Notes under the pieces: generated by a model
Told to the model about the DNA's origin: nothing
The model's input: only the letters and a program-made list of their open reading frames with translations
Database searches by the model: none
Translations under genes and position numbers: made by a program
Assembly (NCBI GenBank): GCA_009903905.1
Contig: WYEI01000082.1
Location: forward strand, 1-8,658
DNA length: 8,658 nucleotides
Origin: Pyrobaculum sp.
GTDB lineage: Archaea; Thermoproteota; Thermoprotei; Thermoproteales; Thermoproteaceae
Direction: 5' to 3'
Shown here: one piece after another, positions 1-6,570 of the stretch
How the letters are laid out: each line of letters starts with the position of its first letter
How positions within the stretch are numbered: position 1 is the first letter of the stretch

Positions 1-75
1 TGTTTCTCACACAAGGCGTCGAAAGACGCCCTGGAGCCCTACAGCGGAACTATCGCCACCGGGTTGGTTTTGTGA
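1..75 (+). CDS. C-terminal end of an upstream gene (partial)
   Basis: Frame 1 is open from the window edge to a TGA at 73-75 and gives about 24 residues ending in GTIATGLVL. The product is not recognisable from so short a tail. It is called because its stop overlaps the GTG start of the next gene by 4 nt (GTGA), the same junction type as at the next two gene borders, so it is probably the preceding cistron of the same operon. The reservation is that the frame of the next gene is also open to the window edge. That gene could therefore start upstream of the window, in which case this tail would be spurious. Confidence 0.4.
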   Translation, partial: CFSHKASKDALEPYSGTIATGLVL

Positions 76-941
76 AGGATTTAAACATTGTTGAGAGAGG
101 TAAGGGGGAGGTTTCGGCTAGAGGCTTCAAGACGCGGTATACATGTGTAGAGGTTTCTTTCACCTACCACCCGGAGTACATAAACACGATACAAGACTTG
201 CTTACGCAAGGACTGAGTGAGGATGCGAAAGCCGAGAAGCTTGCTCAGTGGAGGCAGAGGTTTGCTGTGATTGCAACCTTCCACGCTCTAGATGCGGCGC
301 TCCGCAGCCGGATAAAGTACTACGCCTACGAGGTGGATATCCCCTCCCCGTCGGAAATTGGAATTATGGATAGACTCGCGGTGGGTGGCTTGGTGGGCTT
401 TTTGCGTCAGAACAATATGTTTATACACGAGTTTCCCAAGGTTATTATACATCTGCCCGGCAGGAGGACGTTTGACGCCCCCGACGGCATTGCCTTGTTT
501 GAGGAGGGCAACGTCAAGGGCATCTACCACCTGGAGGTCGGGAGCACGTTCGACTATGCCCTTGATAGATATTTCAAGCGTACTTGGGATTGGGCTGAGT
601 CTAATGTGGTTTCGGCGTGTGGGGGTGGTGTCTGTCTTACTCCGTTGGGCGTTGCGCTTGTGGGGTTTAGGACTGACGCCGTGGGTGGGGCGACTGTGGG
701 GGCGATGGCTGCTGGGCCTGTGGCGGATCACGTCAAGGCTTATCCACAGATTAAGACTTCGCTGGTGGAGTGGGCTGAATTGTTAAATAGAGAGGCTGTG
801 GTTAGGCCTGTGATTGGAGATTACCAAGAGGTGGGACACGGCGCCTACCGCCTAAGGTTGCTGGTGTTGGAAAAGGCGACGTTGATAAACGACGACATGA
901 GAGAGGCGGCCCTAAAGGCTTGGGAGAATTGCTGGAAATGA
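72..941 (+). CDS. Unknown protein of 289 residues with a Gly/Ala-rich hydrophobic segment
   Basis: I do not recognise this family. The GTG at 72 is chosen because it overlaps the stop of the preceding frame (GTGA); no clear ribosome binding site lies in front of it, and the frame stays open to the window edge. The N-terminal half (about residues 20-180) is mixed, with many aromatic and charged residues, and looks soluble. Residues 183-221 stand out: Cys183 and Cys188 bracket a glycine run, a short hydrophobic stretch follows (LTPLGVALVGF), then a charged turn (RTDA), then a glycine-zipper-like stretch (VGGATVGAMAAGP). This could be a membrane-active hairpin or simply a buried core. The C-terminal 70 residues look helical. 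No signal peptide and no catalytic motif were seen. The gene ends 4 nt into the first WPL-D paralog, so the two are probably translationally coupled. Confidence 0.78.
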   Translation: MKDLNIVERGKGEVSARGFKTRYTCVEVSFTYHPEYINTIQDLLTQGLSEDAKAEKLAQWRQRFAVIATFHALDAALRSRIKYYAYEVDIPSPSEIGIMDRLAVGGLVGFLRQNNMFIHEFPKVIIHLPGRRTFDAPDGIALFEEGNVKGIYHLEVGSTFDYALDRYFKRTWDWAESNVVSACGGGVCLTPLGVALVGFRTDAVGGATVGAMAAGPVADHVKAYPQIKTSLVEWAELLNREAVVRPVIGDYQEVGHGAYRLRLLVLEKATLINDDMREAALKAWENCWK

Positions 942-1993
942 AGCCCTACGAGCCCTACCTCGCGACCAAGAATTCCGGGCTTTACGTATTTCTAGGCCCT
1001 GAGGTGTTTCTGCCGCCGGAGGAGGTGGGTGATGGGCGTCTGGTGGGCAGGGCGGGGGGCCGCTTTGTGGTTTATGTAGATGTAGACCCCGATTTATTAG
1101 GCGAGGATCATCCGCTTAGGGGGCTTAAGAAGGGGGAGAGGGCGTTGTGGGGCTTGGCGTTGGCTAAGCCTGTGATTAGGAGGCGCTCTTCGTTGGTGTT
1201 TGCCGTGGAGAGGCTTTACGAGGGGTCTTTTAGGCATATCTGCATCCCCCCGCTGGGCGAGTCTAGGTGGTGGGTGTATAAGGTGTACGTCACGTGGGAG
1301 CTTCTTAAGGTCTTCAACGAAGAGCATGTGATATACATCCTCGACAGAGGGCGTGTGTATGTGTACAGAGGCGTAGATAGGTTTCACATGCCTCACTGGC
1401 CTATGAGCTACTGTAAGGCCGTCCTCGGCATGAGGTTTGGCTTGGTGCGTAGAGAAGATGTGAAGTGTTGTGAAGATGTGCCCCGTCTGTGGCCCTCCCC
1501 CGTGGGCAGTCCCATGTCTATTCCGGGCTCCGGCTCCCTCGTCGGCGCCGAGCTTCCGGTGGTTAGGAGGCAGTTTGGCTATCTTAAAGTCGGTGGCTGG
1601 CTTGCTTGGCATAGAGTGCTTGGCCTCCTAGACGGCGGGAGGTGGGTTTTGTTGGGAGATGACGGCCTTTACGAGGCTGTCTTCACGCCTACTGTCAAGG
1701 AGCCGTTGGAGGTCTTCGGCGAGGTTGGGTATGTAAAAGTCTTGAAGCCGTACGACGGCGACGTAGACGACGTCGCCTCGCCCTGCGGCGCCCCCAGGCT
1801 TGTGGCGTGTGTAGAAGACACAAAGGAGGCCCTCGTGGCGGCTGGCCATAGATGCGAGGCGGAGGGCGGCATACCGCACGTATTTCTAGGCATCCCATAC
1901 ACATTTGGCTTGGGCAGAGAGGCGATAGACTGGCCGCTTACCGACCCATGCACCGCGGGGCTTCACCCCGGGGAGTTGAGAGTTGACGGATGA
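938..1993 (+). CDS. WPL-D family unknown protein, paralog 1 (351 residues)
   Basis: The ATG at 938 is preferred over a TTG at 920. It forms an ATGA overlap with the stop of the preceding gene, a GGGAG lies 11 nt upstream (922-926), and the resulting 351 residues equal the length of paralog 3. The N-terminal region (about 1-195) is rich in Tyr, Val and Trp and contains the segment ICIPPLGESRWW, whose counterpart in paralog 2 is LCMPS...SRWW. Residues about 197-291 form the core, with GRWVLLGDDGLYEA; its DNA is identical to that of paralog 2. A C-terminal tail follows, with DWPLTDP at 331-337. No transmembrane helix, signal peptide or known catalytic motif was seen, so the protein is probably cytoplasmic. 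The function is unknown and I do not match it to a named family. The operon position ties it to the genes on either side. Confidence 0.87.
   Translation: MKPYEPYLATKNSGLYVFLGPEVFLPPEEVGDGRLVGRAGGRFVVYVDVDPDLLGEDHPLRGLKKGERALWGLALAKPVIRRRSSLVFAVERLYEGSFRHICIPPLGESRWWVYKVYVTWELLKVFNEEHVIYILDRGRVYVYRGVDRFHMPHWPMSYCKAVLGMRFGLVRREDVKCCEDVPRLWPSPVGSPMSIPGSGSLVGAELPVVRRQFGYLKVGGWLAWHRVLGLLDGGRWVLLGDDGLYEAVFTPTVKEPLEVFGEVGYVKVLKPYDGDVDDVASPCGAPRLVACVEDTKEALVAAGHRCEAEGGIPHVFLGIPYTFGLGREAIDWPLTDPCTAGLHPGELRVDG
1525..1811 (+). repeat. Perfect 287-bp direct repeat, copy A
   Basis: This segment is identical base for base to 2382-2668 (offset 857 nt), and identity stops sharply at both ends. It lies inside paralog 1 and encodes the core domain in the same reading frame as copy B. 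The sequences on either side of the two copies differ strongly, so only the core was copied. Identity at synonymous positions means the copying was recent on the scale of the paralogs' divergence. Gene conversion or an unequal exchange between the adjacent paralogs would explain it. An assembly artefact is less likely because the gene continues intact on both sides. Confidence 0.98.
1956..1970 (+). promoter_or_regulatory. Small hairpin ahead of the paralog 2 start
   Basis: CGGGG (1956-1960) and CCCCG (1966-1970) can pair around the 5-nt loop CTTCA. The 3' arm borders a GGGGAG (1970-1975) that lies 14 nt before the ATG at 1990 and may act as a weak Shine-Dalgarno sequence. The hairpin could tune re-initiation at the ATGA overlap. 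It is short and sits in GC-rich coding sequence, so chance is a fair alternative. Confidence 0.3.
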
Positions 1994-2937
1994 GTCTCAG
2001 GCTGACTATCGAAGAGTGTAAGTACATCACCTGGTACTACTTTGGCCGTACTGAGGGTGGTTTGGTGGGCGCTGTCTATTGTGTGGCTAAGCCGTGGGCG
2101 GGTCTTTCTCTGGAGTACGGCAGGTTGTACGTCTTCAGCAGGCCGGGGGAGGTCAGTGAGTTTAGGTTGTCTCGCGGCTTTAGGCCGTTGTGTATGCCGT
2201 CTGTGAGGTGGGGCGGCGGCGTGTCTAGGTGGTGGGGTTTTGGATACGCCATCCTCAAGGGCGACTTCGGCGACGCCTACATAAGCGTCTACGGCGTCGT
2301 GACTGAAAACCTGGAGTTTGTGAAGATAGATACGCCTTATCTCTTCGACAAGGTGGAGAGGTGCAGAGGCATGTTTGAAAGGGGCTCCGGCTCCCTCGTC
2401 GGCGCCGAGCTTCCGGTGGTTAGGAGGCAGTTTGGCTATCTTAAAGTCGGTGGCTGGCTTGCTTGGCATAGAGTGCTTGGCCTCCTAGACGGCGGGAGGT
2501 GGGTTTTGTTGGGAGATGACGGCCTTTACGAGGCTGTCTTCACGCCTACTGTCAAGGAGCCGTTGGAGGTCTTCGGCGAGGTTGGGTATGTAAAAGTCTT
2601 GAAGCCGTACGACGGCGACGTAGACGACGTCGCCTCGCCCTGCGGCGCCCCCAGGCTTGTGGCGTGTGGTGAGGAGGGGGTGGGGGTGGGGAGGGCGGTG
2701 CTTAGGTATGTGCGTGGTAGGTTGGAGGAGATTGGGGTGAGGCCGGAGCTCTTCATGGGGGAGTTTAAGTGTAGAGAGTCTTTTATCTTTCCCGAGCTTG
2801 TCGAGGTGGGGATCCCCGCCAGGGTTATCCACGACTGGCCGCTGGCAGACCCGTGCCCCCACGTGTTGAGAGCCGCCAACTGCGAGCCCTTCGGCTTATT
2901 CACGTCGGGAACCACGGTGCCGTCGTACGATCTATAA
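1990..2937 (+). CDS. WPL-D family unknown protein, paralog 2 (315 residues)
   Basis: The ATG at 1990 overlaps the stop of paralog 1 (ATGA), which fixes the start and suggests coupled translation. The N-terminal region (about 1-131) is some 65 residues shorter than that of paralog 1. It is only distantly similar, with LCMPS followed by SRWW as the clearest shared landmarks. Residues about 132-226 are the core, identical to paralog 1 in protein and DNA. The tail then diverges: a Gly/Val turn coded by a long G-run, a helical stretch, and HDWPLADP at 281-288. The last 25 residues are unlike the other paralogs. No known catalytic motif, membrane segment or signal peptide is visible, and the role is unknown. 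It is the last cistron of the overlapping operon; the ankyrin gene starts 64 nt downstream on the same strand. Confidence 0.87.
   Translation: MSLRLTIEECKYITWYYFGRTEGGLVGAVYCVAKPWAGLSLEYGRLYVFSRPGEVSEFRLSRGFRPLCMPSVRWGGGVSRWWGFGYAILKGDFGDAYISVYGVVTENLEFVKIDTPYLFDKVERCRGMFERGSGSLVGAELPVVRRQFGYLKVGGWLAWHRVLGLLDGGRWVLLGDDGLYEAVFTPTVKEPLEVFGEVGYVKVLKPYDGDVDDVASPCGAPRLVACGEEGVGVGRAVLRYVRGRLEEIGVRPELFMGEFKCRESFIFPELVEVGIPARVIHDWPLADPCPHVLRAANCEPFGLFTSGTTVPSYDL
2382..2668 (+). repeat. Perfect 287-bp direct repeat, copy B
   Basis: Identical to 1525-1811 and located in paralog 2. The left border falls after GAAAG and the right border within GGCGTGTG. A dense G-run (2676-2695) begins 8 nt beyond the right border and is absent after copy A. 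Confidence 0.98.
2676..2695 (+). other. Predicted G-quadruplex motif in the coding strand
   Basis: Four runs of G (5, 5, 4 and 3 bases) are separated by single T, T and A bases. This is a strong intramolecular quadruplex pattern with one-base loops, in DNA and in the mRNA. It codes for part of the Gly/Val turn after the core of paralog 2. Its closeness to the repeat border makes it a candidate strand-break or exchange site. The coding strand of this operon is G-rich in general, so a biased-composition origin is possible. Confidence 0.5.
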
Positions 2938-3001
2938 GCCGCTTCCGGGGCTTCCGGCGCCGCGTTGGACATGTTCTTGATTTATTTAGTTAGTGTTTTT
3001 C
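2938..3001 (+). promoter_or_regulatory. Intergenic spacer with T/A-rich tract before the ankyrin gene
   Basis: The first half is GC-rich; the second half (2972-3000) is T/A-rich, with TTTATTTA at 2981-2988 and a TTTTT run at 2996-3000. It may hold a weak archaeal TATA box, or T-tract termination of the operon, or both. If 2981-2988 were the TATA box, transcription should start near 3008, just inside the gene. That does not fit a leaderless start at 3002 well, so the promoter call is weak and read-through from the operon is equally possible. Confidence 0.3.
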
Positions 3002-6000
3002 ATGGGTTGTCTTGTCGACGCCGTTAGGCGGGGGGATGTGCAGGAGGTGGCGAGGCTTCTCGCCGCGGGGGCCGACCCCAACGTGAAAGACCTAGACGGA
3101 CGCACGCCTCTCCACATCGCCGCGGAGCAGAGCCGGGCCGACTTAGTGGAGCTTCTGCTTAGACACGGCGCGGACCCAAACGCCAGGGATGCAGACGGAG
3201 AGACGCCTCTGCACAAGGCCGACAGAGTCGAGCTGGCGGAGCTGTTGCTTAAACATGGCGCCGACCCAAACGCCAGGGACAAAGAGGGCAGGACGCCGCT
3301 TCATCATGCTGGCAGAGTTGAGCTCGTGGAGCTTCTGCTGAGGCACGGCGCTGACCCCAACGTTAAGGACTTCGCCGGCGACACGGCTCTGCACAAGGCC
3401 GCAGAATACGGCGTGGTTGATGTTGCGGCTGTCCTCCTCAGATACGGCGCAGATCCCAACGCTAGGAATAAAGAGGGCAGGACGCCTCTCCACGTCGCCG
3501 CGATGCGGTGCCGGCGGGACGTAGTGGAGCTTCTGCTTAGACACGGCGCGGATCCCAACGCGAGGAGTGCCCGAGGCGGTACTCCCCTCTACTACGCCGC
3601 CGGCTGCCATGTGGAGGTGGTGCGTATTCTTCTTGGGGCTGGCGCGGCGCCGGATGCCGAAGCCGCCGCGGAGGCGGCTGAGCGTTGCCGCTTCGACGTG
3701 CTCGACCTCTTTCCAGACGTCTCGGCGGTTGTTGAAGTTCTTCTGCGGAGGTGCGGCGGAGGCGGCGTGGAGTATCTGTGTAGGAGGGGGGTCCTTCACC
3801 CGCTCCTCTGCGCCGCGGCGGCAGACGACGCAGAGGCCGTGGCGGAGCTTCTGAAGCAAGGCGTAGATCCCGGCGTGAGAGATCCGCTGGGCCGCACCGC
3901 GCTTCACATAGCCGCAGAGCTCTGCAGACCAAACGCCGCAAAGGCCCTCCTCGCCCACGGCGCAGACCCAAACGCGAGGGACGAACGCGGCAGAACTCCG
4001 CTCCACCGCGCGGCTGATGAAGGGTGCGCCGATGTTGCCGAGTTGCTTCTGGACTACGGGGCTGACCCCAACGTGGTTGATCGGGGCGGGCGGACGCCTC
4101 TGCATCTTGTCGATATTCACGTCGACTTGCTGGAGATTTTGCTCAGCCGCGGCGCATATCCAGACGTGGCGAGGCCGGGCGGCGAGGCGGCCATCATTAC
4201 GTATGCAATGAATGGCTACGTAGATGAAGTCGCCGTCTTGCTCGACCACGGCGCTCATCCAGAGGTAAAAGATGATTTCCTCCGCACGCCCGCGTTTTAC
4301 GCAGCTGAGGGGGGCCACGTAGACGTGTTGTACCTCCTCCTCGACCGCGGCGCCGAGGTGACCCTTAGAGAGGCGGCGCTTATAGGCGACTTGCATCTGG
4401 CGGAGGAGCTTTTGAAGCAAGGCGCCGACCCCAACGAGCAGGACATATCCGGCAGAACTCCGCTCCACTACGCCTTCTGGGCCCCCGAGGGGGGCTGGCG
4501 GTGTCGCGTGGAGGTCGCTGAGCTGTTGCTTAAACACGGCGCGGATCCCAACATACGCGACGGAGAGGGCAAGACTCCGCTTCACTACGCCGCGCGGCAC
4601 TGCGGATACTACGCCGTGGCGCTGTTGCTTAGACACGGCGCGGAGGCGGATCTAGAGGCTTTCGACGAGGTGCCTTGGTTCGACACGACGGACGAGGAGT
4701 ATTACTACGGCCGAAGGGTCCTGGGACAGAGGGGCATTATGAAGCTTTTTGCAGAGCGCGGAGTCTTGTCTATGTGCTACAAAGACTGCGAGACGCCGCT
4801 CCACCGCATATATAAACACAACTACTACAAACAGCCGTGGCTTCTTGAATTCGGCGGCGACCCCAACGTCCGCGACCGCCACGGCAAGACGCCTCTACAC
4901 CACGCCGCCGCTGAGGGAAGAGGCCTAGAGCCCCTCCTAGAAGCCGGCGCAGATCCTAACGCCCGCGACAAAGACGGCAAGACTCCGCTTCACTACGCCG
5001 TCGCTCACAGACATAGCGACGCCGTAAAGCTTCTGCTGGAGTACGGCGCAGAGGTGGATGAGGAGCTGGCGGAGGCGCTCCGCCTAACGCCGCTCCACCT
5101 GGCGGCGCTGAGGGGAAGCGCGGAGGAGGTGGAGAGGCTTCTCAACAGCGGAGCAGACCCCAACGTCCGCGACGTCTTTGGCCGCACCCCCCTCCACTAC
5201 GCCGCGGCGAGGAACCACAAGGCGGCGGCTGAGCTTCTGCTTAAACACGGAGCAGACCCAAACGCCAAAGACGACGGAAGCGTGACGCCGCTTGACCTGG
5301 CGGCGTGGCGGTGCGCCGTAGACGTGTTGGAGTTGCTTCTGCCGCTGGGGGATGTAAATGCCGTGGCGGAGAAGGCGGGGTGTCTCGCCGTGTTGAAGAG
5401 GCTGGGCTTCGAGACGCCGGAGAGAGTAAGGCGGAGGTGCGAGTCGTACGTCGCCTGGGCCCTCAAGGCGGATGTCTCTTTTGTTGAGTCAGTCTTGAGG
5501 GAGGCCGCCTACGCCGGATGCGGCGAAGTAGTCTCTGTGTTGCGGAGGCGGTTCCCAGCCGAAGTGGTGCGCAGAGCGGCGTTTGAGCTGGTGGGCTTCT
5601 CGCCGCCGGAGGAGTTGCAGTTGCAGGATCTGCGGGAGCGTTGCATCCGGGGGAGTATCGCGTGGCTTCTGCTTAGCCGCGGCGTGGATCCCAACACGAG
5701 AGATGTACACGGGCTCACCCTCCTCCACGCCGCCGCCTGGTGCGGCGATGAGTCAGCCGCGGAGCTTCTGCTGAAAGCCGGCGCCGACTCCAACGCCAGA
5801 GATGCAGAGGGCAACACGCCGCTTCACGTAGCGGCTCGGCGTAAGTTTCCGCAGGTTGCGCTTCTGCTCCTCAAACACGGCGCGGATCCCAACGCGGTAA
5901 ACGCGAGGGGCGAGACGCCGCTTCACATAGCGGCGCGTGGGGCCGAGCATACGATCGGCTCGGGCAACTACGCCGTTGTCTCTATTCTCGTGAAGCACGG

Positions 6001-6208
6001 CGCCGATGTAAACGCACGCGATAAAGACGGCAACACCCCGCTTCACTACGCAGCCGCCAGGTGCGCCTTCGCCACGGCCTCTCTCCTCCTCAAACACGGC
6101 GCGGATCCAAACGCAAAAAACAACCAAGGCAAGACGCCGGCGGATCTGGCGAACTGCCCCAAGATGGCTCGCGCCTTCCGGAGGCTTTTCTCCAGCGCCC
6201 GGCGGTAG
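3002..6208 (+). CDS. Giant ankyrin-repeat protein (1068 residues)
   Basis: The protein is built almost wholly of ankyrin repeats, a scaffold fold used for binding other proteins; the partner is unknown. The tetrapeptide TPLH occurs 16 times and GADPN 15 times, and with variants there are roughly 25-28 repeat units, mostly of 33 residues. The N-terminal cap is LVDAVRRGDVQEVARLL. Three stretches break the pattern: about residues 218-280, 550-617 (acidic and Tyr-rich, WFDTTDEEYYYGRR) and 782-893. The last is the longest and could be a separate helical insert or very degenerate repeats. Units 2 and 3 (68-97 and 98-127) have only 30 residues. No signal peptide, membrane segment or catalytic domain is seen, so a cytoplasmic binding role is likely. 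The ATG at 3002 is preferred over a GTG at 2993, which would add only MFF. The neighbouring WPL-D operon is the obvious candidate for its partners, but this is inference. Confidence 0.96.
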   Translation: MGCLVDAVRRGDVQEVARLLAAGADPNVKDLDGRTPLHIAAEQSRADLVELLLRHGADPNARDADGETPLHKADRVELAELLLKHGADPNARDKEGRTPLHHAGRVELVELLLRHGADPNVKDFAGDTALHKAAEYGVVDVAAVLLRYGADPNARNKEGRTPLHVAAMRCRRDVVELLLRHGADPNARSARGGTPLYYAAGCHVEVVRILLGAGAAPDAEAAAEAAERCRFDVLDLFPDVSAVVEVLLRRCGGGGVEYLCRRGVLHPLLCAAAADDAEAVAELLKQGVDPGVRDPLGRTALHIAAELCRPNAAKALLAHGADPNARDERGRTPLHRAADEGCADVAELLLDYGADPNVVDRGGRTPLHLVDIHVDLLEILLSRGAYPDVARPGGEAAIITYAMNGYVDEVAVLLDHGAHPEVKDDFLRTPAFYAAEGGHVDVLYLLLDRGAEVTLREAALIGDLHLAEELLKQGADPNEQDISGRTPLHYAFWAPEGGWRCRVEVAELLLKHGADPNIRDGEGKTPLHYAARHCGYYAVALLLRHGAEADLEAFDEVPWFDTTDEEYYYGRRVLGQRGIMKLFAERGVLSMCYKDCETPLHRIYKHNYYKQPWLLEFGGDPNVRDRHGKTPLHHAAAEGRGLEPLLEAGADPNARDKDGKTPLHYAVAHRHSDAVKLLLEYGAEVDEELAEALRLTPLHLAALRGSAEEVERLLNSGADPNVRDVFGRTPLHYAAARNHKAAAELLLKHGADPNAKDDGSVTPLDLAAWRCAVDVLELLLPLGDVNAVAEKAGCLAVLKRLGFETPERVRRRCESYVAWALKADVSFVESVLREAAYAGCGEVVSVLRRRFPAEVVRRAAFELVGFSPPEELQLQDLRERCIRGSIAWLLLSRGVDPNTRDVHGLTLLHAAAWCGDESAAELLLKAGADSNARDAEGNTPLHVAARRKFPQVALLLLKHGADPNAVNARGETPLHIAARGAEHTIGSGNYAVVSILVKHGADVNARDKDGNTPLHYAAARCAFATASLLLKHGADPNAKNNQGKTPADLANCPKMARAFRRLFSSARR
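3144..3174 (+). repeat. 31-bp exact repeat inside the ankyrin gene, copy 1
   Basis: This stretch is identical to 3522-3552 and codes for the second helix and turn of an ankyrin unit (VELLLRHGAD). Exact DNA identity between units 378 nt apart shows that repeats have been copied or homogenised recently, not only kept similar by protein selection. Confidence 0.85.
3522..3552 (+). repeat. 31-bp exact repeat inside the ankyrin gene, copy 2
   Basis: Partner of 3144-3174; the next base differs (T instead of C). Shorter near-identical blocks with the same GCTTCTGCTTAAACACGG-like core recur in other units, for example around 4523 and 5236. Confidence 0.85.
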
Positions 6209-6241
6209 CCGTCTGCGGCTGACAACCTGTTTCAGCAGTTT

Positions 6242-6274
6242 CAGGGGCCGGCTGTGCCTGCCCCTGGCAGGGGC
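6242..6274 (+). promoter_or_regulatory. Alternative hairpins directly before the small ORF
   Basis: GCCCCTG (6260-6266) can pair back with CAGGGGC at 6242-6248 around an 11-nt loop. Alternatively its GCCCC (6260-6264) can pair forward with GGGGC at 6270-6274 around the loop TGGCA. The two folds exclude each other, and the second ends 2 nt before the GTG at 6277. This could be a regulatory leader or the decayed end of a mobile element. Nothing else is seen in 6209-6276. Confidence 0.35.
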
Positions 6275-6276
6275 TT

Positions 6277-6483
6277 GTGTCTGCTGTGTTCATCTACGAG
6301 GTGCCGCTTGCGCAGTTGCTGGACAGGGGGTTTTTGAGGCGGGTGGCTGAGGAGGCGTATTACAAGTTTTTTGAGCTGAAGGAGGGCTCCGGCGGCGAGT
6401 ACATATCCACAATTAAAAACGTCGTCGACGACGTGGTTAAGGAGTATAAGCAGGTGAGCCGCCACGTCTCTCTCCTAGACTGA
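6277..6483 (+). CDS. Small unknown ORF (68 codons), possibly a truncated gene
   Basis: A GTG at 6277 (or at 6286, giving 65 residues) opens a frame ending in TGA at 6481. The product looks helical and charged, with no recognised domain, Cys motif or membrane segment. Its first residues, VFIYEVPLAQLL, resemble VWIYEAPVDPQILL near the C-terminus of paralog 3, so it may be a fragment connected with the WPL-D family. The likeness is short and may be chance. The stop codon lies exactly where the IS605-like remnant begins, so the original gene may have been longer and cut by an insertion. No ribosome binding site is evident. It could also be non-coding. Confidence 0.4.
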   Translation: MSAVFIYEVPLAQLLDRGFLRRVAEEAYYKFFELKEGSGGEYISTIKNVVDDVVKEYKQVSRHVSLLD

Positions 6484-6489
6484 CCTCCT

Positions 6490-6509
6490 CCCCGCCCTAA
6501 AGAGCGAGG
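6490..6509 (-). ncRNA. Hairpin of an omega-RNA-like element end, copy 1
   Basis: Read on the minus strand, CCTCGCTC and GGGCGGGG pair over 8 bp around a TTTA loop, with two G-U wobbles. On the plus strand the same positions would be C-A mismatches, so the structure makes sense only as minus-strand RNA, the strand of the tnpB remnant. It lies at the outer end of that remnant, where the scaffold of TnpB guide RNAs ends and the guide begins. A GGGCGG at 6520-6525 (plus) could compete for one arm. Confidence 0.45.
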
Positions 6510-6541
6510 GTTCTCCTTTGGGCGGTTCATAGGCGCCCTCG

Positions 6542-6570
6542 CCCCGCCTTCAGCGGCCCCTCGGGCGGGG
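6542..6570 (-). ncRNA. GC-rich stem in the omega-RNA-like scaffold
   Basis: CCCCGCC (6542-6548) and GGCGGGG (6564-6570) can form a 7-bp stem with a 15-nt loop inside the tnpB remnant. It adds a second stem upstream (in minus-strand sense) of the terminal hairpin, as expected for a TnpB guide-RNA scaffold. It is not known to be transcribed. Confidence 0.35.

Noticed and set aside
288..786. Overlapping frames on both strands inside the first gene
   Set aside because: Low-complexity Trp/Arg- or His/Pro-rich translations without start context. The 72-941 frame fits the operon overlaps.
920..937. TTG start giving paralog 1 six extra residues
   Set aside because: The ATG at 938 makes the same 4-nt overlap seen at the other operon borders and gives 351 residues, equal to paralog 3.
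1097..2469. Two minus-strand frames (1097-1612 and 1963-2469) with identical N-terminal parts
   Set aside because: Both begin opposite the 287-bp direct repeat, which explains their identity. They overlap well-supported plus-strand genes.
3143..4636. 497-codon open frame on the minus strand inside the ankyrin gene
   Set aside because: It is antisense to clear ankyrin repeats. Its openness follows from the repeated, GC-biased codons of the plus strand, and its translation has no family signature.
3035..6130. Regular repeats of about 99 bp that could suggest a CRISPR-like array
   Set aside because: The period equals 33 codons, the frame is open throughout, and the units translate to ankyrin repeats. 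There are no spacers.
6209..6276. Possible C/D-box small RNA or tRNA after the ankyrin gene
   Set aside because: A CTGA is present, but no convincing C box or cloverleaf was found. Only the alternative hairpins are supported.
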